A DNA stretch of 64,000 bases from Streptomyces liliiviolaceus (GTDB lineage: Bacteria > Actinomycetota > Actinomycetes > Streptomycetales > Streptomycetaceae): positions 6,634,001 through 6,698,000 of the forward strand of contig NZ_JAGPYQ010000001.1 in the NCBI RefSeq assembly GCF_018070025.1, in the 5' to 3' direction. Under the pieces are notes generated by a model. That model was not told the origin of the DNA. It worked only from the letters and a program-made list of their open reading frames with translations, and made no database searches. Position 1 is the first letter of the stretch, and each line of letters opens with the position of its first letter. Made by a program: the position numbers and the translations under genes. Shown here piece after piece: positions 36,360 to 44,749 of the stretch.

Positions 36360-39300
36360 TCACTCGTACGCCGTCGTCCGGGCCAGCGCCGCGTCGCGGA
36401 CGTCGGCCACCGGGTGGCGGCGCAGTGCTCTGAGCCGGTCCCGCCACGGCTGCCGCCAGTCCGTGCGGGTGCCGAGGGCGACCGTGAGCGCCGCGGCGAG
36501 CAGTCCCTCGCCGTGACCGCCGTGCGCGGTGAGCCGTCGGACGGTGCCGAGGAGGGTCTCGGCGTCGCCCTCGTGCGTACCGTGCTCCAGCCGTTCGGTG
36601 AGTTCGGCGGCGGTCGCTGCCGCGAGCGCCGGCCGTCCTTCCGTCAGCGCGGCCAGCCGGAACAGGGCCGCGTCCACGTGCTCCGCCGCCGCGTCCAGGT
36701 CGAGGTGGGCCACCGTGATCGCGGCGGCCTGCGGTACGAATCCGTCGTACCGGGCCAGCAGTCCGGCGGCGCCGAGGGCTGTCGCGCGGACGGGCCCGGC
36801 GTCGGCTCCGGCCTGCTGCGCCAGGCATACGACGAGATGGTCGACGCGCTGCCGGGCGGGCCGGTCCCTTAGAGGTTCGGCGTCAGCGCCGGCGCCGGTA
36901 TCGGTGTCCATGCCGGTATCCGTATCCATGCCGGGATCGGTGGGAGGTTCACCTCCGGCGCCGCCGGACTCGTACACATGGTCCGGTACATGGTCCGGGT
37001 TCCTCGCCCCGCCTGTCGCTTCCACCTCCACCTCCGCCTCCGCCAGCGCCCGCAGGGCATCCCGTACTCCCTTCGCTCCCCCGTCCGAACCGGTCGCCGC
37101 GATCACCAGACCGTGGGCGGCGGCCCGCCAGCTCGTGCGGTTCGTCAGGTCCGCCGTGGCGGCGGCCAGGACGGCGGGTGCGTCGGGGCACCAGGGCGCC
37201 CAGCGGGCCAGGGCGCCGTAGGCGAGGACGGCGGTCGGCGGGTCGTCGGTCGTGGAGACGTCGCGGACGAGCCGGGCGTACCGCTCGCGGTGCCGTTCCG
37301 GCAGGTCGAGGGGTGCGACGCGCAGCACGGCGGCGCGGAGAACGGGTTCGGCTCCGGCGGCGTCGTGCAGCAGCGTCCACACCGGTTCCTGGGCGAGCAG
37401 CGAGCCCGCGAAGGCGACACACGCGGCCCGGACGTCGAGGTGGGTGCCCGGCCGCCGGTACGCCTCGGTGAGCAGGCGCGCGGCCACCGGGGCCGGGAGC
37501 CGGGCCGCGGCGAGGCGGGCGGCCTCCTTGCGGCTGGTCACCTTGGTGTCCGGTGCGGACAGCACGTCCCGCAGCCGGTCCACGAGCAGGGAGGGCGCCA
37601 CGTGCCGGGACACCCGGGTGGCCGCGTACACGGCGACACGGGCCCGGTCGTCGCCGACGTGCGCGAGCAGTTCGGGGAGCGTGTCACCGGGCCGGTCGGT
37701 GTGGGCGAGCGCGCCGAGCGCGGCCTCCGCGAGCACGGTGTTCCGCGAGCCGGTCCAGCGGCGGGCGACCTCGGTGCCCTGTCCCGGTACACGCGCCGCC
37801 TGCTCGACGGCGGCGGCCCTGGCATGCGCGGGGAGCGCCTCGTCGGCAGCCGACGCGTCCAACTTCCGTACCAAAGCGTCCTGTTGACGCGGCAGCCAGC
37901 GTCGTACGTCAGGTCCCACGGATACGGTCCACGCGGCGCCCCTGGTGAGGAAGCGCCCGTACGGCGGGGTGTCCGCGAGGAGTACGTCGAGGAGGTCGGT
38001 ACGGCGGCGGGTGAGCACGGCCAGGACGGGCCGGAGCGTCCCCGTCGAGGGGTCGAGGGCGAGGACGCGCGCGGCTCTCTCGTCCCGGGTGGCGGGCGGT
38101 TCCAACCACAGCGCGACGGCGGAGCGGACGGTCGTGTCGTTGCCGAACCGGATGGCCTGCCACAGGAGTTCCTGCAGATCGGTCATTCCGGCGGCGCGCC
38201 GCCCCACGGCCCGGGCCAGCGCGAAGGCCAGGCCGTAGTCGGCCTTCTCCGCCCCGGCCTCGATCCACGGCCGCAGCGCCTCGTACACCTGGTGCTCCTG
38301 CCCCCGGCGCAGCGTCGCGTCGAGCCGGCCGAGGTCGGCGCCGCCGGTGTTGCCGGAGATCCGTACGAGGGTGCGCAGGGCCCAGTTGACCAACTCCCTT
38401 GAGCCGCCCGCCGCGTGCTCGCGGAGCACGGAGACGGCGAGCCCGCTGAGCTTGCGCCGGCTCCCCGGCGAGGAGTCCCGGGCGTCGACGGCGTCGGCGA
38501 CGATCCTGTCGAGGTGCGGCCCGGCCTCCTCGGTCAGCAGGGCGGGCGGGATACGGGACAGCGCCCACAGGGCCGGCTGCCGTACCGGGTCCTGCTCGTT
38601 GCGGAGCCGGGTGGACTCCTCCAGTACGTGGAGGACGGCGGCGGGGTCGGCGGAGCGGGCGGCGTTGTCGATGAGCAACGGCCAGGCCACTGCGCGGTCT
38701 TCGGCGGCGGGCCGACGGGTCGCCTCGACGAGCCGCTCGCGCACCTGGGCGACCGGCAGATAGGACTCGGCGAGCAGGACGGTGTGCCAGGTCGCTCCGC
38801 TCTCGCGGGCTGCGGCGGCCGTCCGGCGCGCCTCTTCCGCGACACAACTGCGCGGCAGGGCATCGAGGATGAAGGTGTCGACGACGGCGCCCCTGCCTCC
38901 CGGGCCCCGGTCGGCCATCACATCGGTGTAGAAGGCGTACCGGTGAGCTGGTGGAAGTGCCGCCAGCAGGACGGCGAGGTCGCCGTGGTCGGCCAACACC
39001 GAGCCCAGCGCGACGAGTTCCTCGCTCTGCGATCCCGCTGCCCTTGCCAGTCCACGCAGCAGCGGACGACTGCGCACGGCACCGGCCGAGGCGTTGTCGC
39101 CGACGAGGAGCAGCCGGAGCACCCGTTCCGGAGCGACGGCCGCGAACGCGCCCAGCTGGTCGTGGAGTTGATACGGGAGCCCGGTGGATGCGAAGCGCTC
39201 GACCAGGTCCAGCGCACGCAGCGGCCGCAGGGGCACGGTGGCCGTCACGGCCCGCGCGTACCGTCGCCACCAGGTGTCACGCAGTGACGCGGGCAGTGCG

Positions 39301-39863
39301 GCCAGCTCGCCCTCCACCGCGTCCAGCAGGATCTCCGGATGCCGTCTGCCGAGCGATGCCCAGCTCCGCACGGCGTGGAAGAGCGAGGGCAGGAGCCGGG
39401 CGACCGTGCCGGGTGAGCAGCCGGGCAGCAGACGTGCCGCCTCCGCGTCGCCCCATTCGTCGCGCAGCGGGTCGACGAGCCGGTCCGCCAGCGCGGTGCG
39501 CCGGCCCGAGACCACGGCCCGCAGCAGGTCCCGGCGTATCGCCTCGGGCGCGTCGGCCAGCGCCGACTCGTAGGCGGAGTCGGGGACCCGGAGGCTGTCG
39601 GCCACCCGCAGCGCGTGTCCGCGCACGAAGGAGTCCGGGTCGGCGAGGCGCGCGCCGACCCACCCGGCGTCCCGGCCGACGGCCGCCGCGACGACGGCGA
39701 GCCCGCGCCCGTAGGACCCGCGAGTCTCCAGCTCGTCCAACAGCGGACGCGCCTCCCCCACCTCCCGCACCCTTGAGGCGAGTTCACGCATACGCAGGGG
39801 GTACGGGAGCGGATCGAGGGCGTTCAGCAGGCTCTCGGCCTGCTGCCGCGGGGTGTGGACCAT
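36360..39863 (-). CDS. Giant HEAT-repeat-like protein of unknown function
   Basis: The 1167-aa protein is almost entirely alpha-helical, with repeating Leu/Ala/Arg-rich helix pairs (for example LDPLPYPLRMRELASRVREVG, GDDRARVAVYAATRVSRHVAP), which suggests an Armadillo/HEAT solenoid built for protein-protein contacts. No enzyme motif, signal peptide or membrane helix is seen. An acidic low-complexity insert lies at about residues 955-995 (repeating DTDTGM), coded by a short tandem DNA repeat near 36895-36935 that is likely to vary between strains. It lies downstream of the WhiB-like gene (57-bp gap, same strand), so the two may be co-transcribed. Confidence 0.75.
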   Translation of the reverse strand: MVHTPRQQAESLLNALDPLPYPLRMRELASRVREVGEARPLLDELETRGSYGRGLAVVAAAVGRDAGWVGARLADPDSFVRGHALRVADSLRVPDSAYESALADAPEAIRRDLLRAVVSGRRTALADRLVDPLRDEWGDAEAARLLPGCSPGTVARLLPSLFHAVRSWASLGRRHPEILLDAVEGELAALPASLRDTWWRRYARAVTATVPLRPLRALDLVERFASTGLPYQLHDQLGAFAAVAPERVLRLLLVGDNASAGAVRSRPLLRGLARAAGSQSEELVALGSVLADHGDLAVLLAALPPAHRYAFYTDVMADRGPGGRGAVVDTFILDALPRSCVAEEARRTAAAARESGATWHTVLLAESYLPVAQVRERLVEATRRPAAEDRAVAWPLLIDNAARSADPAAVLHVLEESTRLRNEQDPVRQPALWALSRIPPALLTEEAGPHLDRIVADAVDARDSSPGSRRKLSGLAVSVLREHAAGGSRELVNWALRTLVRISGNTGGADLGRLDATLRRGQEHQVYEALRPWIEAGAEKADYGLAFALARAVGRRAAGMTDLQELLWQAIRFGNDTTVRSAVALWLEPPATRDERAARVLALDPSTGTLRPVLAVLTRRRTDLLDVLLADTPPYGRFLTRGAAWTVSVGPDVRRWLPRQQDALVRKLDASAADEALPAHARAAAVEQAARVPGQGTEVARRWTGSRNTVLAEAALGALAHTDRPGDTLPELLAHVGDDRARVAVYAATRVSRHVAPSLLVDRLRDVLSAPDTKVTSRKEAARLAAARLPAPVAARLLTEAYRRPGTHLDVRAACVAFAGSLLAQEPVWTLLHDAAGAEPVLRAAVLRVAPLDLPERHRERYARLVRDVSTTDDPPTAVLAYGALARWAPWCPDAPAVLAAATADLTNRTSWRAAAHGLVIAATGSDGGAKGVRDALRALAEAEVEVEATGGARNPDHVPDHVYESGGAGGEPPTDPGMDTDTGMDTDTGAGADAEPLRDRPARQRVDHLVVCLAQQAGADAGPVRATALGAAGLLARYDGFVPQAAAITVAHLDLDAAAEHVDAALFRLAALTEGRPALAAATAAELTERLEHGTHEGDAETLLGTVRRLTAHGGHGEGLLAAALTVALGTRTDWRQPWRDRLRALRRHPVADVRDAALARTTAYE

Positions 39864-39920
39864 GCGGTGGATTGTGCCTGCCGGGAGCCGTGACGCGCTC
39901 GGAATTCCCGATGCGCCCGG

Positions 39921-40178
39921 CTACAGGCTCTGGTGCTGGGCGCGTCGGAGACTGAGGCGCTCCTTCTCGGAGAGGCCTCCCCAGACGCCGAAGCGTTCGT
40001 CGTGGTTGAGCGCGTATTCGAGGCACGCGGAGCGCATCTCGCACATTCCGCAGATCTGCTTCGCCTCACGCACCGAGCTGCCCGGCTCGGGAAAGAAGAA
40101 GTCGGAGCCGGTCTGGGCGCACAGTGCCTGTTCCTGCCAGGAGAGGTCGGGCGCGGCGGCGGTGGTGTCATTGTGCAT
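39921..40178 (-). CDS. wblH: WhiB-like iron-sulfur transcription factor
   Basis: The 85-aa protein has the four cluster-binding Cys of the Wbl family (C20, C43, C46, C52; spacing C-x22-C-x2-C-x5-C), the GVWGG turn and a basic C-terminus (RLSLRRAQHQ). Wbl proteins hold a [4Fe-4S] cluster, usually bind the principal sigma factor, and control development or stress genes. The symbol wblH is from remembered position next to the desaturase and laccase region and is tentative. A short inverted repeat lies 20 bp upstream of the start. Confidence 0.88.
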   Translation of the reverse strand: MHNDTTAAAPDLSWQEQALCAQTGSDFFFPEPGSSVREAKQICGMCEMRSACLEYALNHDERFGVWGGLSEKERLSLRRAQHQSL

Positions 40179-40197
40179 GCCGGGATCGTGTCGCGGC

Positions 40198-40212
40198 TCG
40201 AAAAACGTTCGA
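40198..40212. promoter_or_regulatory. Inverted repeat upstream of the WhiB-like gene
   Basis: TCGAA and TTCGA are separated by AAACG, 20-34 bp before the wblH ATG on the minus strand. It could be a regulator site or part of the 5' leader. Short, so weak. Confidence 0.25.
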
Positions 40213-40223
40213 TCAACACGGGC

Positions 40224-40430
40224 TCAACGCACACCCGCGCGCCACGCCCACGCCCACCCGAAACCGGCACGGACCGCCAGGCCCGGCCACACAAGGCCCG
40301 CAAACGCGACGGACCCGATGATGCTCCCGACAGAGACCAGAAGCACACCGGCGCGCACCGGAATCCACAACGGATCCACTCCGCCGGCAGCAACCACCGC
40401 AACCGCCCGAACCGACGGATAGCTGCCCAC
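40224..40430 (-). CDS. Possible small membrane protein (up to 68 aa)
   Basis: The ORF has a hydrophobic central stretch (VLLVSVGSIIGSVAFAGLVW) and a Trp-rich end (GFGWAWAWRAG). Roughly four fifths of its codons end in G or C, consistent with coding but not decisive at this GC. An internal GTG (codon 18) after GGCGGA could be the real start. It is upstream of wblH on the same strand, 45 bp apart. I do not recognise it; it may be spurious. Confidence 0.35.
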   Translation of the reverse strand: MGSYPSVRAVAVVAAGGVDPLWIPVRAGVLLVSVGSIIGSVAFAGLVWPGLAVRAGFGWAWAWRAGVR

Positions 40431-40451
40431 GCCACTGGGCCGCGGCCCGTC

Positions 40452-40576
40452 AGGGGCGCGGGGAACTGCGCGGCGGGAGCCGCAACGGCTTCACTCCGAC
40501 TGCAGCAACCGCCGAACCGACGGATGGCTGCTCTCACCCCGGGGCCGCGCCCCGTCAGGGGCGCGGGGAACTGCGC
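40452..40576 (-). repeat. Two 20-bp-family repeats upstream of the VOC gene
   Basis: Minus-orientation copies lie at 40452-40471 and 40557-40576, 105 bp apart and both preceded by the sequence CGACGGATGGCTGC or a close variant, so the unit was duplicated. Unlike the other clusters, they lie between divergently transcribed genes rather than after a stop codon. The rest of 40577-40776 shows only the VOC ribosome site. Confidence 0.7.
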
Positions 40577-40776
40577 GGCCCGCCCCCGCCGGGCCGCGGG
40601 TGAACGACGACCTCAGGCACGGGGTGTGGGGCCCGCCCCCACCCGGTCCCGCCCTCGACGACGCAGGCGGTTACCGAAAATGCCCCGGACCGCGGCAGCG
40701 GATCGCTCCGGCGGCGATTGTCAGTGGGCGGTGCAAGACTCGGCAGTGCAGGCAACGGGACCCCTCAGAGGAGGGC

Positions 40777-41571
40777 ATGATGCTCACCACCCGTTTCGTC
40801 ACGGGCGCCCCGAACTGGCTCGACCTCGGCACCCCCGACATCGACGGCGCCACTTCCTTCTACAGAGCTCTCTTCGGCTGGGACTTCCAGTCGGCGGGAC
40901 CCGATTCCGGCGGTTACGGCTTCTTCCAGACGGCCGGGAAGACCGCGGCGGGCGGTATGCAGACCACCCCCGAGCAGGGCCCGCCGTCATGGACCGTTTA
41001 TTTCCAGAGCCCGGACGCCGACGCGACGGCCAAGGCGGTCGAGCAGGCCGGGGGCGGCGTGCTGGTGCCGCCCGACGACGTCATGGACAAGGGACGCATG
41101 GCCATCCTCGCCGACAGGGCGGGCGTCCCCTTCGGCCTCTGGCAGCCCGCCGCACTCCCCGGCCTCGACGTGGCCGGTGAGCGGGGCTCCCTGTGCTGGG
41201 TCGAGCTGTACACACCGGACGTCGCCGCAGCAGCCGCGTTCTACCACTCCGTACTGGGCATGGAGACCTCGGCCATGCCCTTCCCCGGTGGCGTCTACAC
41301 CTGCGTCAACCCCGCGGAGGGCGGCGAGGACGCCATGTTCGGCGGTGTCGTCCCCCTGGCCGACGACCCGGCGGAGCAGGAGGCGGGGGCGTACTGGCTG
41401 CCCTATTTCGAGGTCGAGGACACGGACGCCGTGCTCGCGAAGGCCCGAGAGCTGGGCGGCACGGTCCGGATGCCCGCCACCTCCCTGGAGGGCGTCGGCC
41501 GGATCGGCAAGCTCGCCGACCCGTACGGGGCACGCTTCGCGGTGATCAAGAGCGAACCGGCCACGGGCTGA
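40777..41571 (+). CDS. VOC (glyoxalase/bleomycin-resistance superfamily) protein with two domains
   Basis: The 264-aa protein contains two vicinal-oxygen-chelate modules, each beginning with the family phrase: NWLDLGTPDIDGATSFYRALFGW at about 12-34 and WVELYTPDVAAAAAFYHSVLG at about 141-161. The second ends DPYGARFAVI. Metal ligands are not clearly conserved, as in many CFP30B/hydroxylase-like Streptomyces members. It could be a small-molecule-binding or lyase protein; substrate unknown. AGAGGAGGG precedes two adjacent ATGs (40777, 40780). Confidence 0.85.
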   Translation: MMLTTRFVTGAPNWLDLGTPDIDGATSFYRALFGWDFQSAGPDSGGYGFFQTAGKTAAGGMQTTPEQGPPSWTVYFQSPDADATAKAVEQAGGGVLVPPDDVMDKGRMAILADRAGVPFGLWQPAALPGLDVAGERGSLCWVELYTPDVAAAAAFYHSVLGMETSAMPFPGGVYTCVNPAEGGEDAMFGGVVPLADDPAEQEAGAYWLPYFEVEDTDAVLAKARELGGTVRMPATSLEGVGRIGKLADPYGARFAVIKSEPATG

Positions 41572-41711
41572 CGCTCGCCGAGCGACGACGGTCGCGTGAT
41601 CGGCCGGAGGCAGTCGACTCCCTCCGGCCGACCCGCCCGCCCTCCCGCCCCCACCGGACCGTGCCGGACCCCATCCGACGTGCCGTCAACTTCTGAAGGC
41701 AGGAACTTTTC

Positions 41712-41723
41712 GAGAGCGCTCTC
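41712..41723. promoter_or_regulatory. LacI-type operator upstream of the glucanase gene
   Basis: GAGAGCGCTCTC is a perfect 12-bp palindrome of the kind bound by Streptomyces LacI-family regulators (core GAGCGCTC). It is followed by CAG, as in the other two copies. It lies 112 bp before the glucanase start and about 11 bp before a possible -35 (TTGACG 41735-41740, with AACAGT 17 nt later). Confidence 0.65.
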
Positions 41724-41835
41724 AGACATAACCCTTGACGCTTCAACTCCCCCTGGGAACAGTGGTGCCCCGCAGGAGGCCGATGCCCCATACATCGGCC
41801 CGCTCCTGCCTCCCCCCACGCCCCAGGAGACCCCC

Positions 41836-43062
41836 TTGATCTCACGCAGGAAGTTTCTGACCGGAACCGCGGCCGTCACCGCCGCCGCGGGCTACCCCGT
41901 CTGGGGGAGCGCTCTCAGCTCGACGGCCGCGGCGGCTCCCGCGACCTGTGAACTCGCCCTCAAGAACAACTCGCTGCCGGGTACGGTCCGCGCGTACGTC
42001 ACCGGCCACGAGCAGTCGACGGGCGACTGGCTCCTCCTGCGCGCGGACGGCAGTGTCTACCGGCCGACCTCCCCGTCGGCGCCCCAGACGCCACTGCCCG
42101 TCGACTGCGCCATCCCCCTGGGTGCCGCCGGCTCGGCCGCCAAAGTACTGACGCTGCCTCAGATGTACGGCGCGCGCGTCTACTTCGTACGGGACGACAC
42201 ACTCGACTTCTATCTCAACCCGGGCCCTTCCCTGGTCGAGCCCGCGTTCGCCACGGCCGCCGACCCGAACTACGGCAGGACGTGGTCGTTCTGCGAATTC
42301 ACGTTCAACACCGATCAGCTGTACGCCAACATCAGCTACGTCGACCTGGTCACCGCGCTGCCGATCGGTCTGACCCTGGAGGGCGACGCCACGCACACGG
42401 TGGCCCCGCTGCCCGACGGCGCCGTCGACCGGATCGCGGCGGACCTCACGGCGCAGGCCGCCAAGGACGGCCAGCCCTGGGACAAGCTGGTGACCCGGGG
42501 CGGTGACGGCTCCGTACTGCGGGTGGTCTCGCCGCAGAACCTGATGGCGCCGTACTTCGACCGGCCCGCCGAGATGCCGTTCCGCGACCTGTGGACCGGC
42601 TACATCGACCAGGTCTGGGACAAGTACCGCTCCACCGACCTGGGGATCGACCTCCAGGGCGGCCGGGGCGTACTCACCGGCCGGGTCAGCGGCGACACGC
42701 TCACCTTCGCCGGTGGGCACACCTTCAGCAAGCCCACGTCGAAGGACATCTTCACCTGCAACCACGGGCCGTTCACCAACAACCCGGGCGACTCCGACGA
42801 CAAGAAGGCCATCCTCGCCCGGCTCGCCGCCGGCTTCAACCGCTCGATCATGCTCACCCATCCGACCCAGCCGAACGGCACGACCACGTCCGACTACTAC
42901 ACGGACGCGGTCACCAACCACTGGGCCCGCGTCGTCCACGCCAACTCCCCCATCGGATACGCGTTCCCCTACGACGACGTACGCCCCGACGGCCAGCCCG
43001 ACGTCTCGGGCGCGGCCCACGACGGCAACCCGCGACGTTTCACGGTGTCGGTGGGCGCGTAA
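41836..43062 (+). CDS. Tat-secreted GH64 beta-1,3-glucanase
   Basis: The 408-aa protein starts at TTG 41836 with AGGAGA 5 nt upstream. The signal peptide has a twin-arginine motif (SRRKFLTG) and cleaves near AAAAPA. The mature part matches laminaripentaose-producing beta-1,3-glucanases (GH64/thaumatin-like): KNNSLPGTVRAYVTG at the start, CEFTFN in the middle and GYAFPYDDV near the end. It should hydrolyse laminarin, curdlan and fungal wall glucan outside the cell. No carbohydrate-binding module follows. LacI-type operators lie upstream (41712) and inside the signal-peptide codons (41905), and a matching LacI gene is downstream. Confidence 0.88.
   Translation: MISRRKFLTGTAAVTAAAGYPVWGSALSSTAAAAPATCELALKNNSLPGTVRAYVTGHEQSTGDWLLLRADGSVYRPTSPSAPQTPLPVDCAIPLGAAGSAAKVLTLPQMYGARVYFVRDDTLDFYLNPGPSLVEPAFATAADPNYGRTWSFCEFTFNTDQLYANISYVDLVTALPIGLTLEGDATHTVAPLPDGAVDRIAADLTAQAAKDGQPWDKLVTRGGDGSVLRVVSPQNLMAPYFDRPAEMPFRDLWTGYIDQVWDKYRSTDLGIDLQGGRGVLTGRVSGDTLTFAGGHTFSKPTSKDIFTCNHGPFTNNPGDSDDKKAILARLAAGFNRSIMLTHPTQPNGTTTSDYYTDAVTNHWARVVHANSPIGYAFPYDDVRPDGQPDVSGAAHDGNPRRFTVSVGA
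41905..41916. promoter_or_regulatory. LacI-type operator inside the glucanase signal-peptide codons
   Basis: GGGAGCGCTCTC, followed by CAG, is identical to the copy before the LacI gene at 43366. It is 193 bp from the upstream operator (centre to centre), a distance compatible with looping or a roadblock. It may simply be a chance match because the codons read WGSALS, so the call depends on the repeated sequence. Confidence 0.45.
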
Positions 43063-43130
43063 CGCCCGCCGGGGCGCGGGGGTGTCGGGGCGGGCCCCGT
43101 CCGGCTTTCGACTGCGGGCACGCGGGCGCG

Positions 43131-43199
43131 GGCCGCGCAGTTCCCCGCGCCCCTGACGGGGCTCGGCCGGTTTTTAGGGGCGCGGGGAACTGCGCGGCC
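43131..43199. terminator. Hairpin of facing repeats after the glucanase gene
   Basis: Arms 43131-43154 and 43176-43199 are perfect 24-bp reverse complements around a 21-nt loop ending in TTTTT. It follows the glucanase stop by 68 bp and should insulate it from the downstream LacI gene. Confidence 0.65.
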
Positions 43200-43320
43200 A
43201 GCCACGACGCACCCGCACCCGACGGCGGACCGGCTTTAGGGGCGCGGGGAACTGCGCGGCCAGCCACAGCGGACCCTCAGTCGACGACGGTCCGGCCTTC
43301 GGGGGCGCGGGGAACTGCGC
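43131..43320. repeat. Four 20-bp-family repeats between glucanase and LacI genes
   Basis: A plus-strand copy lies within 43131-43154, and minus-strand copies lie at 43176-43195, 43238-43257 and 43301-43320. The minus copies recur every 62-63 bp with similar flanks (GGCCAGCCAC), showing tandem duplication of the unit. Confidence 0.8.
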
Positions 43321-43365
43321 AATCACCCACGACGCACCCGCACCAAAAGGCCGCCTCGGCCAAAA

Positions 43366-43404
43366 GGGAGCGCTCTCAGCAATGAAGCGAACCCCGGCTA
43401 TCCT
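43366..43404 (+). promoter_or_regulatory. LacI-type operator and promoter of the LacI gene
   Basis: GGGAGCGCTCTC (43366-43377) ends where the -35 hexamer would lie, and a -10-like TATCCT is at 43399-43404. The operator copy is the same as at 41905, suggesting that the regulator represses both its own gene and the glucanase gene. Confidence 0.6.
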
Positions 43405-43436
43405 GATCGGCAACCGCCGCCCTGAGGAGCCCCGAG

Positions 43437-44468
43437 GTGACCGACCAGTCGACGCAGCCACGCCCCACGCTGGAGGCAGTGGCCGCCCGGGCGGGAGTCT
43501 CCCGAGCCACCGTGTCCCGTGTCGTCAACGGCGGAGAAGGCGTCCGTGAACCCCTCGTCGAACGCGTCAGGCGCGCCGTCGAGGAACTCGGTTACGTCCC
43601 CAACCAGGCGGCCCGCAGCCTCGTGACCCGACGCCACGACGCCGTCGCCGTGGTCATCGCCGAACCGGAGACCCGTGTCTTCGCGGACCCCTTCTTCGCG
43701 CTCCAGCTCCGCGGCATCAGCAAGGAGCTGACCGCGCACGACTCGCAACTCGTCCTGCTGCTCACCGAGGGCCGCGACGACCACGCCCGCGTGGCGCGCT
43801 ATCTCGCCGGCGGCCACGTCGACGGCGCGCTCGTCTTCTCGCTGCACCTCGACGACCCGCTGCCCAGCCTGATCCACGGCGTGCCGACCGTGTACGGCGG
43901 GCGCCCCGGCTGGAGCGACGGTTCACGCGGCGTGGTCTACGTCGACTGCGACAACAGGGGCGGCGCCCGTGAGGCCGTCCGGCATCTCGTCGGACTCGGC
44001 CGCACGCGCGTCGCGCACATCACCGGCGCCCTCGACCAGACCTCGGCGGTCGACCGGCTCGACGGGTTCCGTGACGTCATGGTGGACGTCGATCCGCGGC
44101 TGATCGTGGAGAGCGACTTCACCCCGGGCGGCGGTGAGCACGCCATGCGGGAACTTCTTGAACGGTGCCCCGACGTGGACGCGGTGTTCGCGGCGAACGA
44201 CCTCATGGCGGTCGGCGCGATGCGGGCGCTGCGCGAGCGGGGACGGCGGGTGCCCGAGGATGTCGCCGTGATCGGGTTCGACGACATGCTGCCGTTCACC
44301 GAGCAGGCCGATCCGCCGCTTACGACTGTCCGGCAGGACATCGAGGAGATGGGGCGGTTGATGGCGCGGTTGTTGTTGCGGGGGCTGGACCGGAGCGGGG
44401 CCGCTGCCGCGGGGGCGCCGTCGAGTGTCGTGCTGCCGACGACGCTGGTACGCCGAGTCTCCGCGTAG
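43437..44468 (+). CDS. LacI-family transcriptional regulator
   Basis: The 343-aa protein has the LacI helix-turn-helix (TLEAVAARAGVSRATVSRVVNG, about 9-30), the hinge helix region (NQAARSLVTRR) and a sugar-binding type I periplasmic-like domain with VIGFDDMLPF. The start is GTG 43437 with GAGGAG 7 nt upstream. Its own promoter carries the same operator as the glucanase gene 374 bp upstream, so it most likely represses glucanase in the absence of a laminari-oligosaccharide or glucose-type ligand. Its ligand is inferred only from context. Confidence 0.9.
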   Translation: MTDQSTQPRPTLEAVAARAGVSRATVSRVVNGGEGVREPLVERVRRAVEELGYVPNQAARSLVTRRHDAVAVVIAEPETRVFADPFFALQLRGISKELTAHDSQLVLLLTEGRDDHARVARYLAGGHVDGALVFSLHLDDPLPSLIHGVPTVYGGRPGWSDGSRGVVYVDCDNRGGAREAVRHLVGLGRTRVAHITGALDQTSAVDRLDGFRDVMVDVDPRLIVESDFTPGGGEHAMRELLERCPDVDAVFAANDLMAVGAMRALRERGRRVPEDVAVIGFDDMLPFTEQADPPLTTVRQDIEEMGRLMARLLLRGLDRSGAAAAGAPSSVVLPTTLVRRVSA

Positions 44469-44516
44469 CCGCTCCGCGGGGTGCGTGTTCGGGTGCGGGT
44501 CCACCGTGGCCGGTCG

Positions 44517-44719
44517 TGCAGTTCCCCGCGCCCCTGAACACGGGCCCGTCGCCGGGTGCGAGTGCGTCGCGGTGCCGACCCCAGCCCCATCAGGGGCGCG
44601 GGGAACTGCGCGGCCCACCCCCACTCAGCCGCAGCCAAAACCCGACGGGGCCTGCCCCGAACCCCCGGTGGGCCCACTGCGGGTCCGCCGTGGCTGATCG
44701 CGCAGTTCCCCGCGCCCCT
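44517..44719. repeat. Three 20-bp-family repeats between convergent LacI and laccase genes
   Basis: Copies lie at 44517-44536 (plus, GTGCAGTT variant), 44592-44611 (minus) and 44700-44719 (plus). Facing pairs allow long hairpins. The region lies between two converging stops, consistent with a terminator role. Confidence 0.75.
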
Positions 44720-44749
44720 CAGGGCGCGGGGCGCTGCACGCCCCGCCGC

